A DNA stretch of 64,000 nt from Nocardiopsis_B sediminis (GCF_042650565.1 NZ_JBHSBH010000009.1:62001-126000); one strand, 5' to 3'. Shown: positions 33,733 through 42,879, numbered from the stretch's first letter. Numbers and translations: made by a program. The notes: a model not told the origin generated them from the sequence alone.

Positions 33733-35643
33733 TCACCGACCGAGTTCGGGGCCGGGGTCGCGCCTTTGATCACGAAAGTGTTCGGGCGGGGGTTTCCTGC
33801 CGGCGGGTGGAGCGGGTTTCTGGGCGAGGGAGGCCCTGCCCTGCATGAGATTGGCGACGCGCAGGGCCTCGTTGGTCCTCATCCTGCCTGCTCCGATCGC
33901 AGGTTCGGCCCGGCTATCGAGGTCGGCGAGCCTGTCGGGCCAGTCGGGTCCCAGCGCGGCCTTCACTTCCGGATCACGCTGGTTCTTCATCGAGTTCTGC
34001 TTGGTGAGGAAGTCAGTGATGTCGCCTTCGGTCCACGTCTCGCGCCCGCTCACCAGAGCTTCGTGTAAGGCGGGGGCGGTGCTCCAGCGGCCGGAGGAGC
34101 CCAAGGTGTTCTCGTATCGGGGGGCCGCCTCACCGCGGCGGAAGAGTCGTACTCTGTCAGCCAGATGATCGCGGTCGATCAGGGCAGCGATCTCTTCGAC
34201 GTCCTCATAGGATCGATCGGCACTGCTTCCGATGGCCGCAAGCTCGGGGTCCTTGGTGGTCGCGCGTTCGTGATCGCGCCAGGCCGTCTCCTGATCCCCG
34301 CCGACCTTGGGCACGCCCATTAACACGGCCTCGACCCGAAAGCCCGCGTCCTGGTAAGCGCGCATCGTGGCGGCGGTGGCCTGGGGGTCCTGCGGCGTCG
34401 TATGGACGATCGCGCCGGTGTCTCTCTCACGGTCGGCAGCCGCCGACCCTCGGAGGCTCTCCTCGGCCCCGGGCTGTGCGATGAGGAACACGGCAGAGGG
34501 CGCCTCGCCTTCATCCGACCCTGGATCGTCGATCGCATTGGAAGTTCCCATGGCCGCGATGAATTCGGTCTGCTTCGCGGTATCCGCCGCATAGAAGTCG
34601 GCCGGAGTGCGAGGGAGGTCGGCGTTGGGCGCTCCTCGCCGGGCGGCGGTGAATACGGTCTTCTGCACGGCCTGCCACCGCGTGTGCTGCTCCAGTGCGG
34701 CGGGATCATGGGTGTACGCGACGGAGGCGACTCGGTCGGCGTCCTGATGCAGCCGCAGCATCGTGGGAGCGGTGGTGGCGTTCAGCTCCTCGCGCTCAAG
34801 AAGCTTTTGGGCGTGTTTCCAGTAGGAGGACAGCCACTGTTGTGCCTCGGACTGGTCGAAGGGGACCCGGCCCTCATTGCGTATGCTTCGAAGCGCCTCT
34901 GACGCGCGACGCGGGTCGCCCCTCCAATCGCCGGTGCCGGGATCGCGGACATTGTCGTAGAGGTGGTCGCCACTGCGATCGGTGATGATGATGCGCTTGA
35001 CCGCCGGGCTGGCTTCGAGCGTGTCGAGTGTTCCAGGGAGATTGTCGTACGCCAGGTCATGAGGTTCCGTACCGGACCAGCGTCCCTCGCCTGGGGGCTG
35101 TGCAAGGTAGCGTCCGACCAAGTCGATCCGACTGCGCATGTCATTGACCGCAAGAGCCACGACTTCGGATGAGAAGCCCTTGTGGAGCTTGTGAGGTGCT
35201 GTGCCGGGCTCAGGCTCGGTTGCGAGACGTTCGGCGATGCCGAGGGGCTTCCCGGCCTTGATGAAGGTGCCTTCGATTACCAGTGAATGGCCTTGCTGGT
35301 AAGCGTATTTCTCACACAAGTCGGTCCATGCGCGCATGGCCTGGGCGGTGAGCCGAGGCATGTCATGGGGTCGCTCGGCCATGATCTTTTTGAACTTGGG
35401 GTGATACCGGCGGAACTCATCCGGCTGAATCTCAACGATTCCCTTGTGGCGCGTGGTGATCGTTCTCATCGCCGTCGATTTACCGGCGGCCAGTTGGCCG
35501 CCCAACAGGACCACGGTCGATGGCGTTTTGGTGGGGGAAGAAGTTCCTGAAGCCTCAACTTCTCCGAATACAAAGTCCTTGACATCAGAGTCGAATAGGG
35601 CCTTTAGCGTCTCCGTGTCGACGTCATAGGAATCGTCCGTCAC
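33733..35643 (-). CDS. Large zeta-toxin family protein with a second, degenerate zeta-like unit
   Basis: A 636-residue protein. Residues about 40-240 are a zeta-toxin kinase: Walker A GGQLAAGKST (Lys55), the catalytic-Asp region EIQPDEFRRYHP, LVIEGTF and the Arg-rich MRSRIDLVGRYL. Zeta toxins phosphorylate UDP-N-acetylsugars and block wall synthesis. About 140 residues of helical linker lead to a second unit (from roughly 385): VFLIAQPGAEES stands where a P-loop should be, and GFRVEAVLMGVP, SYEDVEEIAALIDRD and VRLFRRGEAAPRYEN match the later part of zeta toxins. Its phosphate-binding Gly-Lys is gone. GTG start, 3 nt behind the putative antitoxin. Base composition is less GC-rich than the neighbours. 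Confidence 0.85.
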   Translation of the reverse strand: MTDDSYDVDTETLKALFDSDVKDFVFGEVEASGTSSPTKTPSTVVLLGGQLAAGKSTAMRTITTRHKGIVEIQPDEFRRYHPKFKKIMAERPHDMPRLTAQAMRAWTDLCEKYAYQQGHSLVIEGTFIKAGKPLGIAERLATEPEPGTAPHKLHKGFSSEVVALAVNDMRSRIDLVGRYLAQPPGEGRWSGTEPHDLAYDNLPGTLDTLEASPAVKRIIITDRSGDHLYDNVRDPGTGDWRGDPRRASEALRSIRNEGRVPFDQSEAQQWLSSYWKHAQKLLEREELNATTAPTMLRLHQDADRVASVAYTHDPAALEQHTRWQAVQKTVFTAARRGAPNADLPRTPADFYAADTAKQTEFIAAMGTSNAIDDPGSDEGEAPSAVFLIAQPGAEESLRGSAAADRERDTGAIVHTTPQDPQATAATMRAYQDAGFRVEAVLMGVPKVGGDQETAWRDHERATTKDPELAAIGSSADRSYEDVEEIAALIDRDHLADRVRLFRRGEAAPRYENTLGSSGRWSTAPALHEALVSGRETWTEGDITDFLTKQNSMKNQRDPEVKAALGPDWPDRLADLDSRAEPAIGAGRMRTNEALRVANLMQGRASLAQKPAPPAGRKPPPEHFRDQRRDPGPELGR

Positions 35644-35646
35644 TGG

Positions 35647-35949
35647 TTAGACGCCCCGCAACGCGTCGCGTTCTTGCTCCAGTCGCCGGACTTCAGTGAT
35701 TAGCGCCTCTCGGTCATCGGGATCGACGTTTCGTTTGGCTTGCCGTACTTTGATTGCCTTCGCCTTGGCGTCCGACTTGATAGCAGGGTCGTCGGTCTCG
35801 ACAGAGATCTGTATGTATTCCCCGATGACGTCGGTGGCGACATCGCTAAGAACGTCATAGATCACCGCATTCGGTGTCTCAGGGTCGAACGAGATGCGCC
35901 CCTTCGGCTTTCGCTCCGCAGGGGTGGAGTCATCGGCGTCGTCTGTCAT
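35647..35949 (-). CDS. Putative antitoxin of the zeta-toxin operon
   Basis: A 100-residue acidic protein without a family I recognise. The core (VIYDVLSDVATDVIGEYIQISVE) is helical and the C-terminal part (REALITEVRRLEQERDAL) is a probable coiled coil, in keeping with a helical-bundle antitoxin of epsilon type. The gene directly precedes the toxin with a 3-nt spacer, the normal order for epsilon/zeta operons. Its role rests on position and size. GC content is low for the window, as for the toxin, suggesting joint acquisition. Confidence 0.7.
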   Translation of the reverse strand: MTDDADDSTPAERKPKGRISFDPETPNAVIYDVLSDVATDVIGEYIQISVETDDPAIKSDAKAKAIKVRQAKRNVDPDDREALITEVRRLEQERDALRGV

Positions 35950-36052
35950 GGTGGCGTCCTTGCTGTCATGTTCGCGCCAGGGGTCGCGTTCGGTTGACTC
36001 TGGATATCCTCGTCCGGCCTGGTCCGCCGTCTGTAACGCCGCCTAGAGGTTG

Positions 36053-38053
36053 CTACCCCGCCCTCCTGCGGCGGGATAGGAAGTCGCGGACCACGTAGCC
36101 GCCCAACCGGTTGGTGTCCGGGCGGACGACTCTGCCGCCGTTGCGGCGGGCTACCTCGTCGACAAAGCGCTCTAGGCGGGGGTCGTCGGCGAGGAGGAAG
36201 ATGTTGAGGGCCGCTCCGCGGCGGGTCATGCGGTCGACCTCGGCGAGGGTGGCGGTGGTGGTGTCCTGGGATGGCGGCCAGGCGAAGGTGGCCTCGCCGG
36301 TGCGGCCGAGGTGGGCCGTCGGCTCGCCGTCGGTGACGATGAGGACGATGGGCTCGAAGTCGGAGTGCCGGTCGAGGTGGCGGCCGGCGAGCATCAGGGC
36401 GTGCTGGAGGTTGGTGCCCTGCACCGGCTCCCACGTGAGCTCGGCGAGCCCCGATGGGGGGAGTTCGCGGGCGTAGTCGCTGAACCCGATGATCTGCACC
36501 GCGTCCTGCGGGAACCGGGTGGTGACCAGGGAGTGGAGCGCCATCGCGGTCTGCTTGGCGCTGCCCCACAGGTCGCGCAGGGCCATCGAATACGACAGGT
36601 CGACGAGCAGGCACACGGCCGCGGCGTCGCGCCGCTCGGTCTCGGCGACCTCGAAGTCCTCGGGCGCCATCCGGATGGCGCGGCCCGAGCCCACCCCGTC
36701 GCCCCCAGGCTCTACCCCGCCGCCCCCGGGCTCCACCGCGCCGCGCGCGATCGCGTTGGCCAGGGTCCGTACGACGTCCAGCGGCTGTTCGTCGCCGAAC
36801 TCCCACGGCCGGGCGGCCCCTGTGGGCTCGCCGGAGGACCCGGCCGCGGCCTGGGCGTGCGAGCCCGGCCGCCCGTGCTGGGCGGTGTCGGTGAACACCT
36901 CGCGCAGCGCGGTCTCGCCGAGCCGGCGCACCGCCTTGGGGGTGAGCCGCATCTTGTTGCGGGCGCCCTCCAGGTACCCCTGGTCGCGCAGCTCGCGTTC
37001 GAGCGCCCGCAGCCGGGCGAGGTCGTCGACCGCCGGCCGGCCCAGGGCGCGGCGCACGGCGTCCTCGTCGATGTCGTCGAGCCCCGCCCCCGCATACCCC
37101 TGCCCGAGCGCCGCCTCCAGCTCGGCGAGGTCGGCGAGGTCCTGCACGGCGCTCGTGGCGTCGCCCATGCCCAGCCCCTCGGGGCCGTCGATGTCCTCGC
37201 CCCCCGACCACGCGAGGTCGGGACGGCGCGACCGCAGCGCCCCGGCGAGCCGGTCGAGCGCGTCGCCCATCCCGGCCTCGGCGGTGGCCTGCTGCATCAG
37301 CGAGCTCAGCTCGGCCCGCTGCTCCGGGGTGAGCGAGTCCATCATCCGCTGCGCCGCGGCGGACCGCCGCGCCAGGGTGTCGACCAGCTCCTCGAGGTTG
37401 CGCGGGCGCGGCTCCTCGGGGAAGAAGTCGCCGTAGGCGTCCATGAACCGGTCGAAGTCGGCCTGGGTGTGCTCGCCCCGCTGGTCGGCGTCGAGCATGT
37501 CGTTGAGGGCGTCGATCATTTCCCGCACCCGCCGCATGTCCTCGGGCGAGCCGTCCTGCAACGCCTGCTTCATGCCGCGGAACTGGGTGTCGAGGACTTC
37601 GCGCCGGAGCAGGTCGCGCAGCTCGGCGAAGGAGCGGGCGGCGTCGGCCGACCGCCACTGGTAGTCGGAGAGGCGGCGCACGGCGGCGGCGGTGACGGCG
37701 GGCAGCGAGTCGAGCTCGGTCTCGCGCAGGCGGGCGTCGTCGGAGGGGTCGGGGAACAGCTCGGCCCGCTCCTGGCCGATGGCGCGGTCCAGCAGCGACC
37801 GCACCTGGTCCAGGGTGCCGTCGAGCCGGCCCTGCGACCGGAGCCGCTCGCGGCGCTCGCGCGCCCGGCGCAGGAGGTCGTCGAGCCCGCTGATGCCCTG
37901 GGTGCCGCGGCGCAGCAGGTCGCGCAGCGCCCGCAGCGGCTTGGTGCCGGCCATGATGTCGCGGCCCAGCTCGTCGAGCGCCGCGCGGACGTCGTAGGGC
38001 GGCGCCAGGGGGTCGGGTCCATCGTGAAATTCGCCGTACCGGAAACGGTCCAT
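36053..38053 (-). CDS. VWA-domain protein, partner of an AAA ATPase (ChlD/CoxE-like)
   Basis: A 666-residue protein. Residues 1-470 are charged and helical with no clear domain (AALDELGRDIMAGTKPLRALRDLLRRG, FAELRDLLRREVLDTQFRGMKQAL). The C-terminal 200 residues are a von Willebrand A domain with a full MIDAS: LLVDLSYSMA (DxSxS), a Thr in VQGTNLQHAL, and IVTDGEP. Such VWA proteins work with MoxR/ChlI-type ATPases in metal insertion or protein maturation. The gene lies 44 nt after the ATPase gene on the same strand. GGGAGGG lies upstream of the ATG. The client is unknown. Confidence 0.87.
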   Translation of the reverse strand: MDRFRYGEFHDGPDPLAPPYDVRAALDELGRDIMAGTKPLRALRDLLRRGTQGISGLDDLLRRARERRERLRSQGRLDGTLDQVRSLLDRAIGQERAELFPDPSDDARLRETELDSLPAVTAAAVRRLSDYQWRSADAARSFAELRDLLRREVLDTQFRGMKQALQDGSPEDMRRVREMIDALNDMLDADQRGEHTQADFDRFMDAYGDFFPEEPRPRNLEELVDTLARRSAAAQRMMDSLTPEQRAELSSLMQQATAEAGMGDALDRLAGALRSRRPDLAWSGGEDIDGPEGLGMGDATSAVQDLADLAELEAALGQGYAGAGLDDIDEDAVRRALGRPAVDDLARLRALERELRDQGYLEGARNKMRLTPKAVRRLGETALREVFTDTAQHGRPGSHAQAAAGSSGEPTGAARPWEFGDEQPLDVVRTLANAIARGAVEPGGGGVEPGGDGVGSGRAIRMAPEDFEVAETERRDAAAVCLLVDLSYSMALRDLWGSAKQTAMALHSLVTTRFPQDAVQIIGFSDYARELPPSGLAELTWEPVQGTNLQHALMLAGRHLDRHSDFEPIVLIVTDGEPTAHLGRTGEATFAWPPSQDTTTATLAEVDRMTRRGAALNIFLLADDPRLERFVDEVARRNGGRVVRPDTNRLGGYVVRDFLSRRRRAG

Positions 38054-38097
38054 CGGGGTCTGCCCTCCCCTGGCGTCGATGTCGTGTGGCCGCCGGG

Positions 38098-39525
38098 TCA
38101 GGTCCGGTAGACGGTGCGGTCGTCCACGGTGTCCTTGGACAGCCGCCGGTTGAGGTACAGGCCCTCCAGCGCGAACTCCACCGCCGAGGCCGCGAAGCCG
38201 GGGGTCTCGCCCGCGCCCTCCTCGGGCGACAGCCGGGCGATGAGGTCGGCGAGGCCAGGCAGCGGCCCGACCCCCTGCAACAGTTCGGCGGACGCCACCA
38301 GCTCGCCCGACTCCACCGTTCCGCCATCGGCGAACAGGTCGGTCAGCGCCGTGAGGTCGGCGCCGCCCAGGGTCTGCCGGAAGGTCTCGGCCGTGGCCCG
38401 GCGCAGCAGGTGCGCCAGGACCTCGCCCTCGCGCCCTTCCTCGCCGACCTCGAACTCCACCTTCCCCTGAAGGGTGTCGACGATCGGCGGGAGGTCGCAC
38501 ACCCGCGCCACCGCGTGCTCCTCGCCGCTGAGCGCCGCGCGGCGCACGGCCGATGCGGCGGCGGTCTCGATCCCGGCGATGGCGAACCGCGCGGACACCC
38601 CGGAGCGGTCGTCGACCGACGCGGAGTCGCGCACCAGCCGGGTGAAGCGGGCGACGATGTCGATGAGGTACCCCGGCACCGTGGGCCCGGCGGCGAGGTC
38701 GGCCTCCTGGCGGATCAGCGCGACCTCGTGGTCGAGGGCGGGCGGGTAGTGGGTGCGGATCTCGGCGCCGAAGCGGTCCTTGAGCGGGGTGATGATCCGG
38801 CCGCGGTTGGTGTAGTCCTCGGGGTTGGCGCTGGCGACGAGCAGCACGTCAAGCGGCAGCCGCAGCGCGTACCCGCGGATCTGGACGTCGCGCTCCTCGA
38901 GCACGTTGAGCAGGGCGACCTGGATGCGCGCGGCGAGGTCGGGCAGCTCGTTGAGGCAGAACACCCCACGGTTGGACCGCGGCACCAGCCCGTAGTGCAC
39001 GGTTTCGGGATCGCCGAGGCTGCGGCCCTCGGCCAGGCGCACGGGGTCGATGTCGCCGATGAGGTCGCCCACGCCGGTGTCGGGGGTGGCGAGCTTCTCG
39101 CCGTAGCGGTCATCGCGATGCCACCAGGTGACGGCGAGCCCGTCGCCCTCTTCGTCGGCGAGGCGGCGGCAGCGCGCGCACACCGGCGCGTAGGGGTGGT
39201 CGTTGATCGGGCAGCCCGCGACCACCGGTGTCCACTCGTCGAGCAGGCCGGCGATGGTGCGGATCAGCCGGGTCTTGCCCTGGCCGCGCTCGCCCAGGAG
39301 GACGGAGTCGTGGCCGGCGAGCAGCGCGCGCTCCAACCGGGGCAGCACCGTGTGGTCGAAGCCGACGATGCCCGGGAAGCGCGGTTCGCCGGAGCGCATG
39401 CGGGCCAGCAGGTTCGCGCGGACCTCGGCTTTGACGGTGCGGTGCGTGTGTCCTGAGGCGCGCAGGGCGCCCAGGGTGGTCGGGAGGCGGGTGGGGGGCG
39501 TGTGGCCGGATGTCGGGGCAGGCAC
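38098..39525 (-). CDS. MoxR/magnesium-chelatase-like AAA+ ATPase
   Basis: A 475-residue AAA+ ATPase. Walker A is LLGERGQGKTRL and the Walker B region VFCLNELPDLAARIQVALLNVLEER, with sensor 1 VASANPEDYTN and the arginine-finger side LKDRFGAEIRTHYP. A Cys-containing insert (NDHPYAPVCARCRRLADEEG, about 110-130) with paired cysteines could bind a metal. The C-terminal helical region is typical of ChlI/MoxR proteins. It forms a two-gene unit with the VWA protein. The GTG at 39525 has no good ribosome-binding site; GTG 39543 is an alternative. A palindrome lies 65 nt upstream. Confidence 0.87.
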   Translation of the reverse strand: MPAPTSGHTPPTRLPTTLGALRASGHTHRTVKAEVRANLLARMRSGEPRFPGIVGFDHTVLPRLERALLAGHDSVLLGERGQGKTRLIRTIAGLLDEWTPVVAGCPINDHPYAPVCARCRRLADEEGDGLAVTWWHRDDRYGEKLATPDTGVGDLIGDIDPVRLAEGRSLGDPETVHYGLVPRSNRGVFCLNELPDLAARIQVALLNVLEERDVQIRGYALRLPLDVLLVASANPEDYTNRGRIITPLKDRFGAEIRTHYPPALDHEVALIRQEADLAAGPTVPGYLIDIVARFTRLVRDSASVDDRSGVSARFAIAGIETAAASAVRRAALSGEEHAVARVCDLPPIVDTLQGKVEFEVGEEGREGEVLAHLLRRATAETFRQTLGGADLTALTDLFADGGTVESGELVASAELLQGVGPLPGLADLIARLSPEEGAGETPGFAASAVEFALEGLYLNRRLSKDTVDDRTVYRT

Positions 39526-39589
39526 AGGGTTGAGTCTATGCACCCTCCGCGATTTGGCCAGTGGCGAAGCGCACACCTGTGGACGGTTC

Positions 39590-39603
39590 TCACGTCGACG
39601 TGA
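39590..39603. promoter_or_regulatory. Perfect 14-bp palindrome in a divergent promoter region
   Basis: TCACGTCGACGTGA lies between the AAA/VWA operon and the FIST-domain gene, within about 100 nt of both starts. Symmetry and position fit a dimeric repressor site. No regulator gene is adjacent. Confidence 0.5.
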
Positions 39604-39696
39604 AAAATGCCGGGATCCGGGAAGGTTCACCCGTCAAGGGAAGGGAGTAGGGTCCAGGCAAGATCGAGTCCGTGGGCGAGGCGGGGGTGGCGACGG

Positions 39697-40857
39697 GTGG
39701 CCAGGTTCGGTGACGCGCTGGCGACAGGCGCGGACCTCGTGAGCGCGGCCGAAAGAGCGGTGCTCCAGGCCTTGAGCCCTCTCGACGGCGACGCCGATCT
39801 CATCTGCTTCTTCGTCTGCGGCGCCGACCCCGAAGAGGTCACCCTCGCCGGCGAGCGTGTAATGGCCCACGCGGGCGAGGCGCTGTCCATCGGGTGCAGC
39901 GCCACCGGCGTGATCGGCGGCGGGCGCGGCGTCGAGGGCCAGGGCGCGGTCAGCGTCTGGGCGGCGCGGATGCCCGATGTCACTCTGACCCCCTTCCGGC
40001 TCGACGTTGTCCCCGAGGGCGACCACCTCGCCGTTGTGGGCATGACCGAGCCCGAGCCCACCGACCAGGTCGCGCTGCTGCTCGCCAACCCCTACGAGTT
40101 CCCCGCGCAGTCCTTTGTCGAGCGCTCCACCGACGCGCTGGGCGGTCTGCCCCTGATCGGCGGCCTGGCCGACGGCATGCGCGGGCAGGAGTCCGTGCGG
40201 CTGTTCTTCGAGGGCGGGGTCGCCGACGCCGGCGCCGTCGGCCTGCTGCTCGGCGGTCCGGGCATCGTGGGCACGGCGGTGAGCCAGGGCTGCCGGCCGA
40301 TCGGCCCGGCCATGGCGGTCACCAAGGCCGAAGGCAACATGATCGTGGAGCTGGCGGGCGTCTCCGCCTACGAGAGGCTCGAATCCCTGGTCAACGCCCT
40401 GCCCCCGGAGGAGCAGGAGCTCGCCGCGGTGGGCCTGCACATCGGCATCGCCATGGACGAATACGCCGACCGGCACGAGCGCGGGGACTTCCTGGTGCGC
40501 TCCATCGTCGCCGCCGACCCCGAGATGGGCGCGCTGACCATCGGCGACATGGTGGAGGTCGGCCAGACCGTCCGCTTCCAGGTGCGCGACCAGGAGAGCG
40601 CGAGCTCCGACCTGCTGGACCGGCTCCAGAGCTTCGACGCCGACGCCGCCGGGCGCACCGCCGCGGCCCTGCTGTTCTCGTGCAACGGGCGGGGCGCGGC
40701 CATGTTCGACGCCCCCGAGCACGACGTCCGCTCCGTGCAGCGGACCCTCGGCGCCGACACGGTCGGCGGCTTCTTCGCCGCCGGTGAGATCGGCCCGGTC
40801 GCCGGACGCAACCACGTGCACAGCTTCACCGCCTGCCTGCTGGCCTTCGAGGGGTGA
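39697..40857 (+). CDS. FIST-domain sensory protein
   Basis: A 386-residue protein with FIST N (about 20-220: LICFFVCGADPEEV, IGCSATGVIGGGRGVEGQGAVSVWAA, PLIGGLADGMRGQ) followed by FIST C (about 230-375: ERLESLVNALP, LVRSIVAADPEMGALTIGDMVEVGQTVRFQVRD, LLFSCNGRG, VGGFFAAGEIGPV, HSFTACLLAF). FIST proteins are thought to bind small ligands and often belong to signalling systems. No output domain is fused here, so it may signal through a partner. The GTG at 39697 is chosen by similarity. Confidence 0.88.
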   Translation: MARFGDALATGADLVSAAERAVLQALSPLDGDADLICFFVCGADPEEVTLAGERVMAHAGEALSIGCSATGVIGGGRGVEGQGAVSVWAARMPDVTLTPFRLDVVPEGDHLAVVGMTEPEPTDQVALLLANPYEFPAQSFVERSTDALGGLPLIGGLADGMRGQESVRLFFEGGVADAGAVGLLLGGPGIVGTAVSQGCRPIGPAMAVTKAEGNMIVELAGVSAYERLESLVNALPPEEQELAAVGLHIGIAMDEYADRHERGDFLVRSIVAADPEMGALTIGDMVEVGQTVRFQVRDQESASSDLLDRLQSFDADAAGRTAAALLFSCNGRGAAMFDAPEHDVRSVQRTLGADTVGGFFAAGEIGPVAGRNHVHSFTACLLAFEG

Positions 40858-40960
40858 CCGGCGGGGCCGTCCTGCCCTCGATCGAGGGGTGTGGGCTGTC
40901 GGCACCGCACCCTATCCTTGCGCTCGCAATGACGCCCCGACCGTAAGAACAGGACCCCCC

Positions 40961-41515
40961 ATGAGTGACGGCGTTACGGCCAAGCGGAGACCCTCCTCAC
41001 CTGAGGAGTGGAGCGCCTATCTTCGCGTGTACAGCAAGATCTACCTCCGCGACGTCGACGAGGAAGACCCCCACGTCACGGATGAGCAGCTGGAGACGCG
41101 CTGGATGGGCCGTGAGCCCGCAACAGAGGAGGCCGTCGCGGCGGCCGAACGGCGGCTCGGCGTGCGGTTCCCGCCGAGCCTGCGCGGCTTCCTGCTCACC
41201 AGCGACGGCTGGCTCGGCGTCGGCGGGTGGGTCGACCGCGTCTACGGGTGCGCGGAGATCGGCTGGATGCGCGAGAGCGCCGCCGGGAGCGATTTTCCCC
41301 GGCTCTACCGCGATATGGACAATCCGGACTATGCGGAGTTGTTCGAACGCGTCGTGGAGGTCGCCTCCGGCGAGGACTTCTGGCTGCTCGATCCCACACA
41401 GCCGGGGCCGGACGGCGAGTGGCCCGCCTACCTGTTCGAGCCCAAGTACGGCGAGCTCGAGGAGTTCCCCGACTTCGCGGCGCTCTTCGACGAAAGCCGC
41501 GACGACCTGGACTGA
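40961..41515 (+). CDS. SMI1/KNR4 (SUKH) family protein
   Basis: A 184-residue SUKH-superfamily protein. The core motif is EAVAAAERRLGVRFPPSLRGFLLTSDGWLGVGG, followed by an aromatic, acidic second half (EDFWLLDPTQPGPDGEWPAYLFEPKYGELEEFPDFAALFDE). In bacteria SUKH proteins are frequently immunity proteins against polymorphic nuclease toxins, but stand-alone housekeeping-like members are also common. No toxin gene is adjacent. It ends at a convergent hairpin. Confidence 0.87.
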   Translation: MSDGVTAKRRPSSPEEWSAYLRVYSKIYLRDVDEEDPHVTDEQLETRWMGREPATEEAVAAAERRLGVRFPPSLRGFLLTSDGWLGVGGWVDRVYGCAEIGWMRESAAGSDFPRLYRDMDNPDYAELFERVVEVASGEDFWLLDPTQPGPDGEWPAYLFEPKYGELEEFPDFAALFDESRDDLD

Positions 41516-41548
41516 CGGACAGCCCACCCATCCGGGCGGGCCTGCTGC

Positions 41549-41577
41549 GGGAGCGCGGGGCGGACGTCCCCGCTCCC
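41549..41577. terminator. Convergent terminator
   Basis: GGGAGCGCGGGG pairs with CCCCGCTCCC, one bulged base, loop CGGACGT, between the SUKH gene and the first RDD gene. Confidence 0.65.
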
Positions 41578-41578
41578 G

Positions 41579-42148
41579 TCAGCGCACGACGACGACGGTC
41601 GCCGAGGCCTTGTCATGCAGCGCCGTGCCGCCCTTGTCGGCGTCGAGGGCCACGAGGCAGTCGACCAGGTTGATGAGGTGGCCGAAGCACGGCAGTGACT
41701 GCGGGAGCCCGTAGATCGCCGCGCGGCCCACGGCCTGCCCCTGGGTGATGGGCCCGCCGTCGTAGGCGCGGACGACCTGGATGCCCAGCAGCATTTTGCC
41801 GGGCGTGCGCCCGCGGCCGACGTGGAACACCCAGTCGTAAAGGAACTGGGACAGCCCCCAGCCGAACAGGAACAGCCAGGCCCACGCCTCGTAGTACTCG
41901 TCCGTCAGGTCGGTTCCGTTGGGGTTGTCGATCGCGGAGACGAACGACGCCACGATGAAGAACAGGAAGCAGAAGGCGGCCAGGATGAAGCCGTCGATCA
42001 GGCGGGCCACCACGCGCGTTCCGAAGCGCGCGCGGATCCGGCCCTCGGGGATGGGGTCGCGCTTGGAGGCGTCGAACCCGGGGTCGGGACCGGGGCCGGG
42101 GTAGGGGGGCGGTCCGCCGGGCTGTGGAGGGTACCAGGGCTGACTCAC
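41579..42148 (-). CDS. RDD family membrane protein (1 of 3)
   Basis: A 189-residue RDD protein with a Pro/Gly-rich cytoplasmic head (about 1-30). The RDD hallmark is RVVARLIDGFILAAF (Arg and Asp), followed by about three membrane segments, the second acidic stretch GRGRTPGKMLLGIQVV and a C-terminal LHDKASATVVV. It is more divergent than the two upstream RDD genes: the long tyrosine/acidic loop DNPNGTDLTDEYYEAW is unique to it. It lies downstream of them and is likely co-transcribed. Some RDD proteins carry Na+/Li+ antiport activity; most are uncharacterised. Confidence 0.87.
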   Translation of the reverse strand: MSQPWYPPQPGGPPPYPGPGPDPGFDASKRDPIPEGRIRARFGTRVVARLIDGFILAAFCFLFFIVASFVSAIDNPNGTDLTDEYYEAWAWLFLFGWGLSQFLYDWVFHVGRGRTPGKMLLGIQVVRAYDGGPITQGQAVGRAAIYGLPQSLPCFGHLINLVDCLVALDADKGGTALHDKASATVVVVR

Positions 42149-42255
42149 CCGGCGATTGTGTCACTTACCCACGGATCGGCCGAATCGGACATCAGGGTGG
42201 AAACATCTCCGGCGGGCCGCCGTTCGCGCTTCGCGCAGGCCGTGGCCTCCGGGCC

Positions 42256-42810
42256 TCAGACCCTGATCACGAGCGTGTCGCCGGCCTTGTCGTGGATCGT
42301 CTGGCGCCGGCCGTCCCATAGGGGCCAGAGGACGTCGATGAATCCGACGCAGGTCTGGGCGAAGACGACGTAGACGACCTCCCGGAGGAACGAGCGCACC
42401 TTGGTGGGCGGACGCCCTGTCTCGCGCGAGATCACCTTGATCCCCAGCCACCGCTTGGCCGGGGTCTGCCCGCTGCGGGCGTGCGGCAGCCACCGGTAGC
42501 AGAAGGCCGCCGCCAGGCCGAGCAGGATCGAGGGGATGAACAGGACGAGGAAGATCGGCGGCATCTCCGCGCCGGCGTCGAACGATCCGGGCGCCACGAG
42601 GTAGGTGACCCCGAACGCGACCGCCGCCCCGGCTCCTGCGACCGCCAGGTACACGAGGGCGATCAGCACGCCGTCGATCAGGTACGCGGCGGCCCGGCGC
42701 CCCCAGCCCGCCAGGGGCTCCCCGCCGGGGGCCACAGCGGTACCCGGCGGATACCCGGGGACCGCGGGAACGGGCGGTCGGGGCGGGGGAGGGTACGGGG
42801 GCAGGCTCAT
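42256..42810 (-). CDS. RDD family membrane protein (2 of 3)
   Basis: A 184-residue RDD protein. A Pro-rich head precedes GWGRRAAAYLIDGVLIALVYLA (RDD Arg and Asp). Then come about three membrane segments, YRWLPHARSGQTPAKRWLGIKVISRETGRPPTKVRSFLREVVY and WDGRRQTIHDKAGDTLVI. It shares long stretches with the third RDD gene (RSGQTP-KRW, GxPPTKxRSFLRE, LWPLWDxxRQTIHDK), so a recent duplication is clear. Confidence 0.88.
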   Translation of the reverse strand: MSLPPYPPPPRPPVPAVPGYPPGTAVAPGGEPLAGWGRRAAAYLIDGVLIALVYLAVAGAGAAVAFGVTYLVAPGSFDAGAEMPPIFLVLFIPSILLGLAAAFCYRWLPHARSGQTPAKRWLGIKVISRETGRPPTKVRSFLREVVYVVFAQTCVGFIDVLWPLWDGRRQTIHDKAGDTLVIRV

Positions 42811-42879
42811 GGGGCGATTGTGGCACGCCCGGTCTCCGGCGCGGCGGCGGACGGCAGGACCGGGGCCCGTTGCCTGCGG

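Noticed and set aside
40961..41515. SUKH gene as immunity gene of a polymorphic toxin system
   Set aside because: No toxin, secretion or repeat gene is adjacent, so only the family call is kept.
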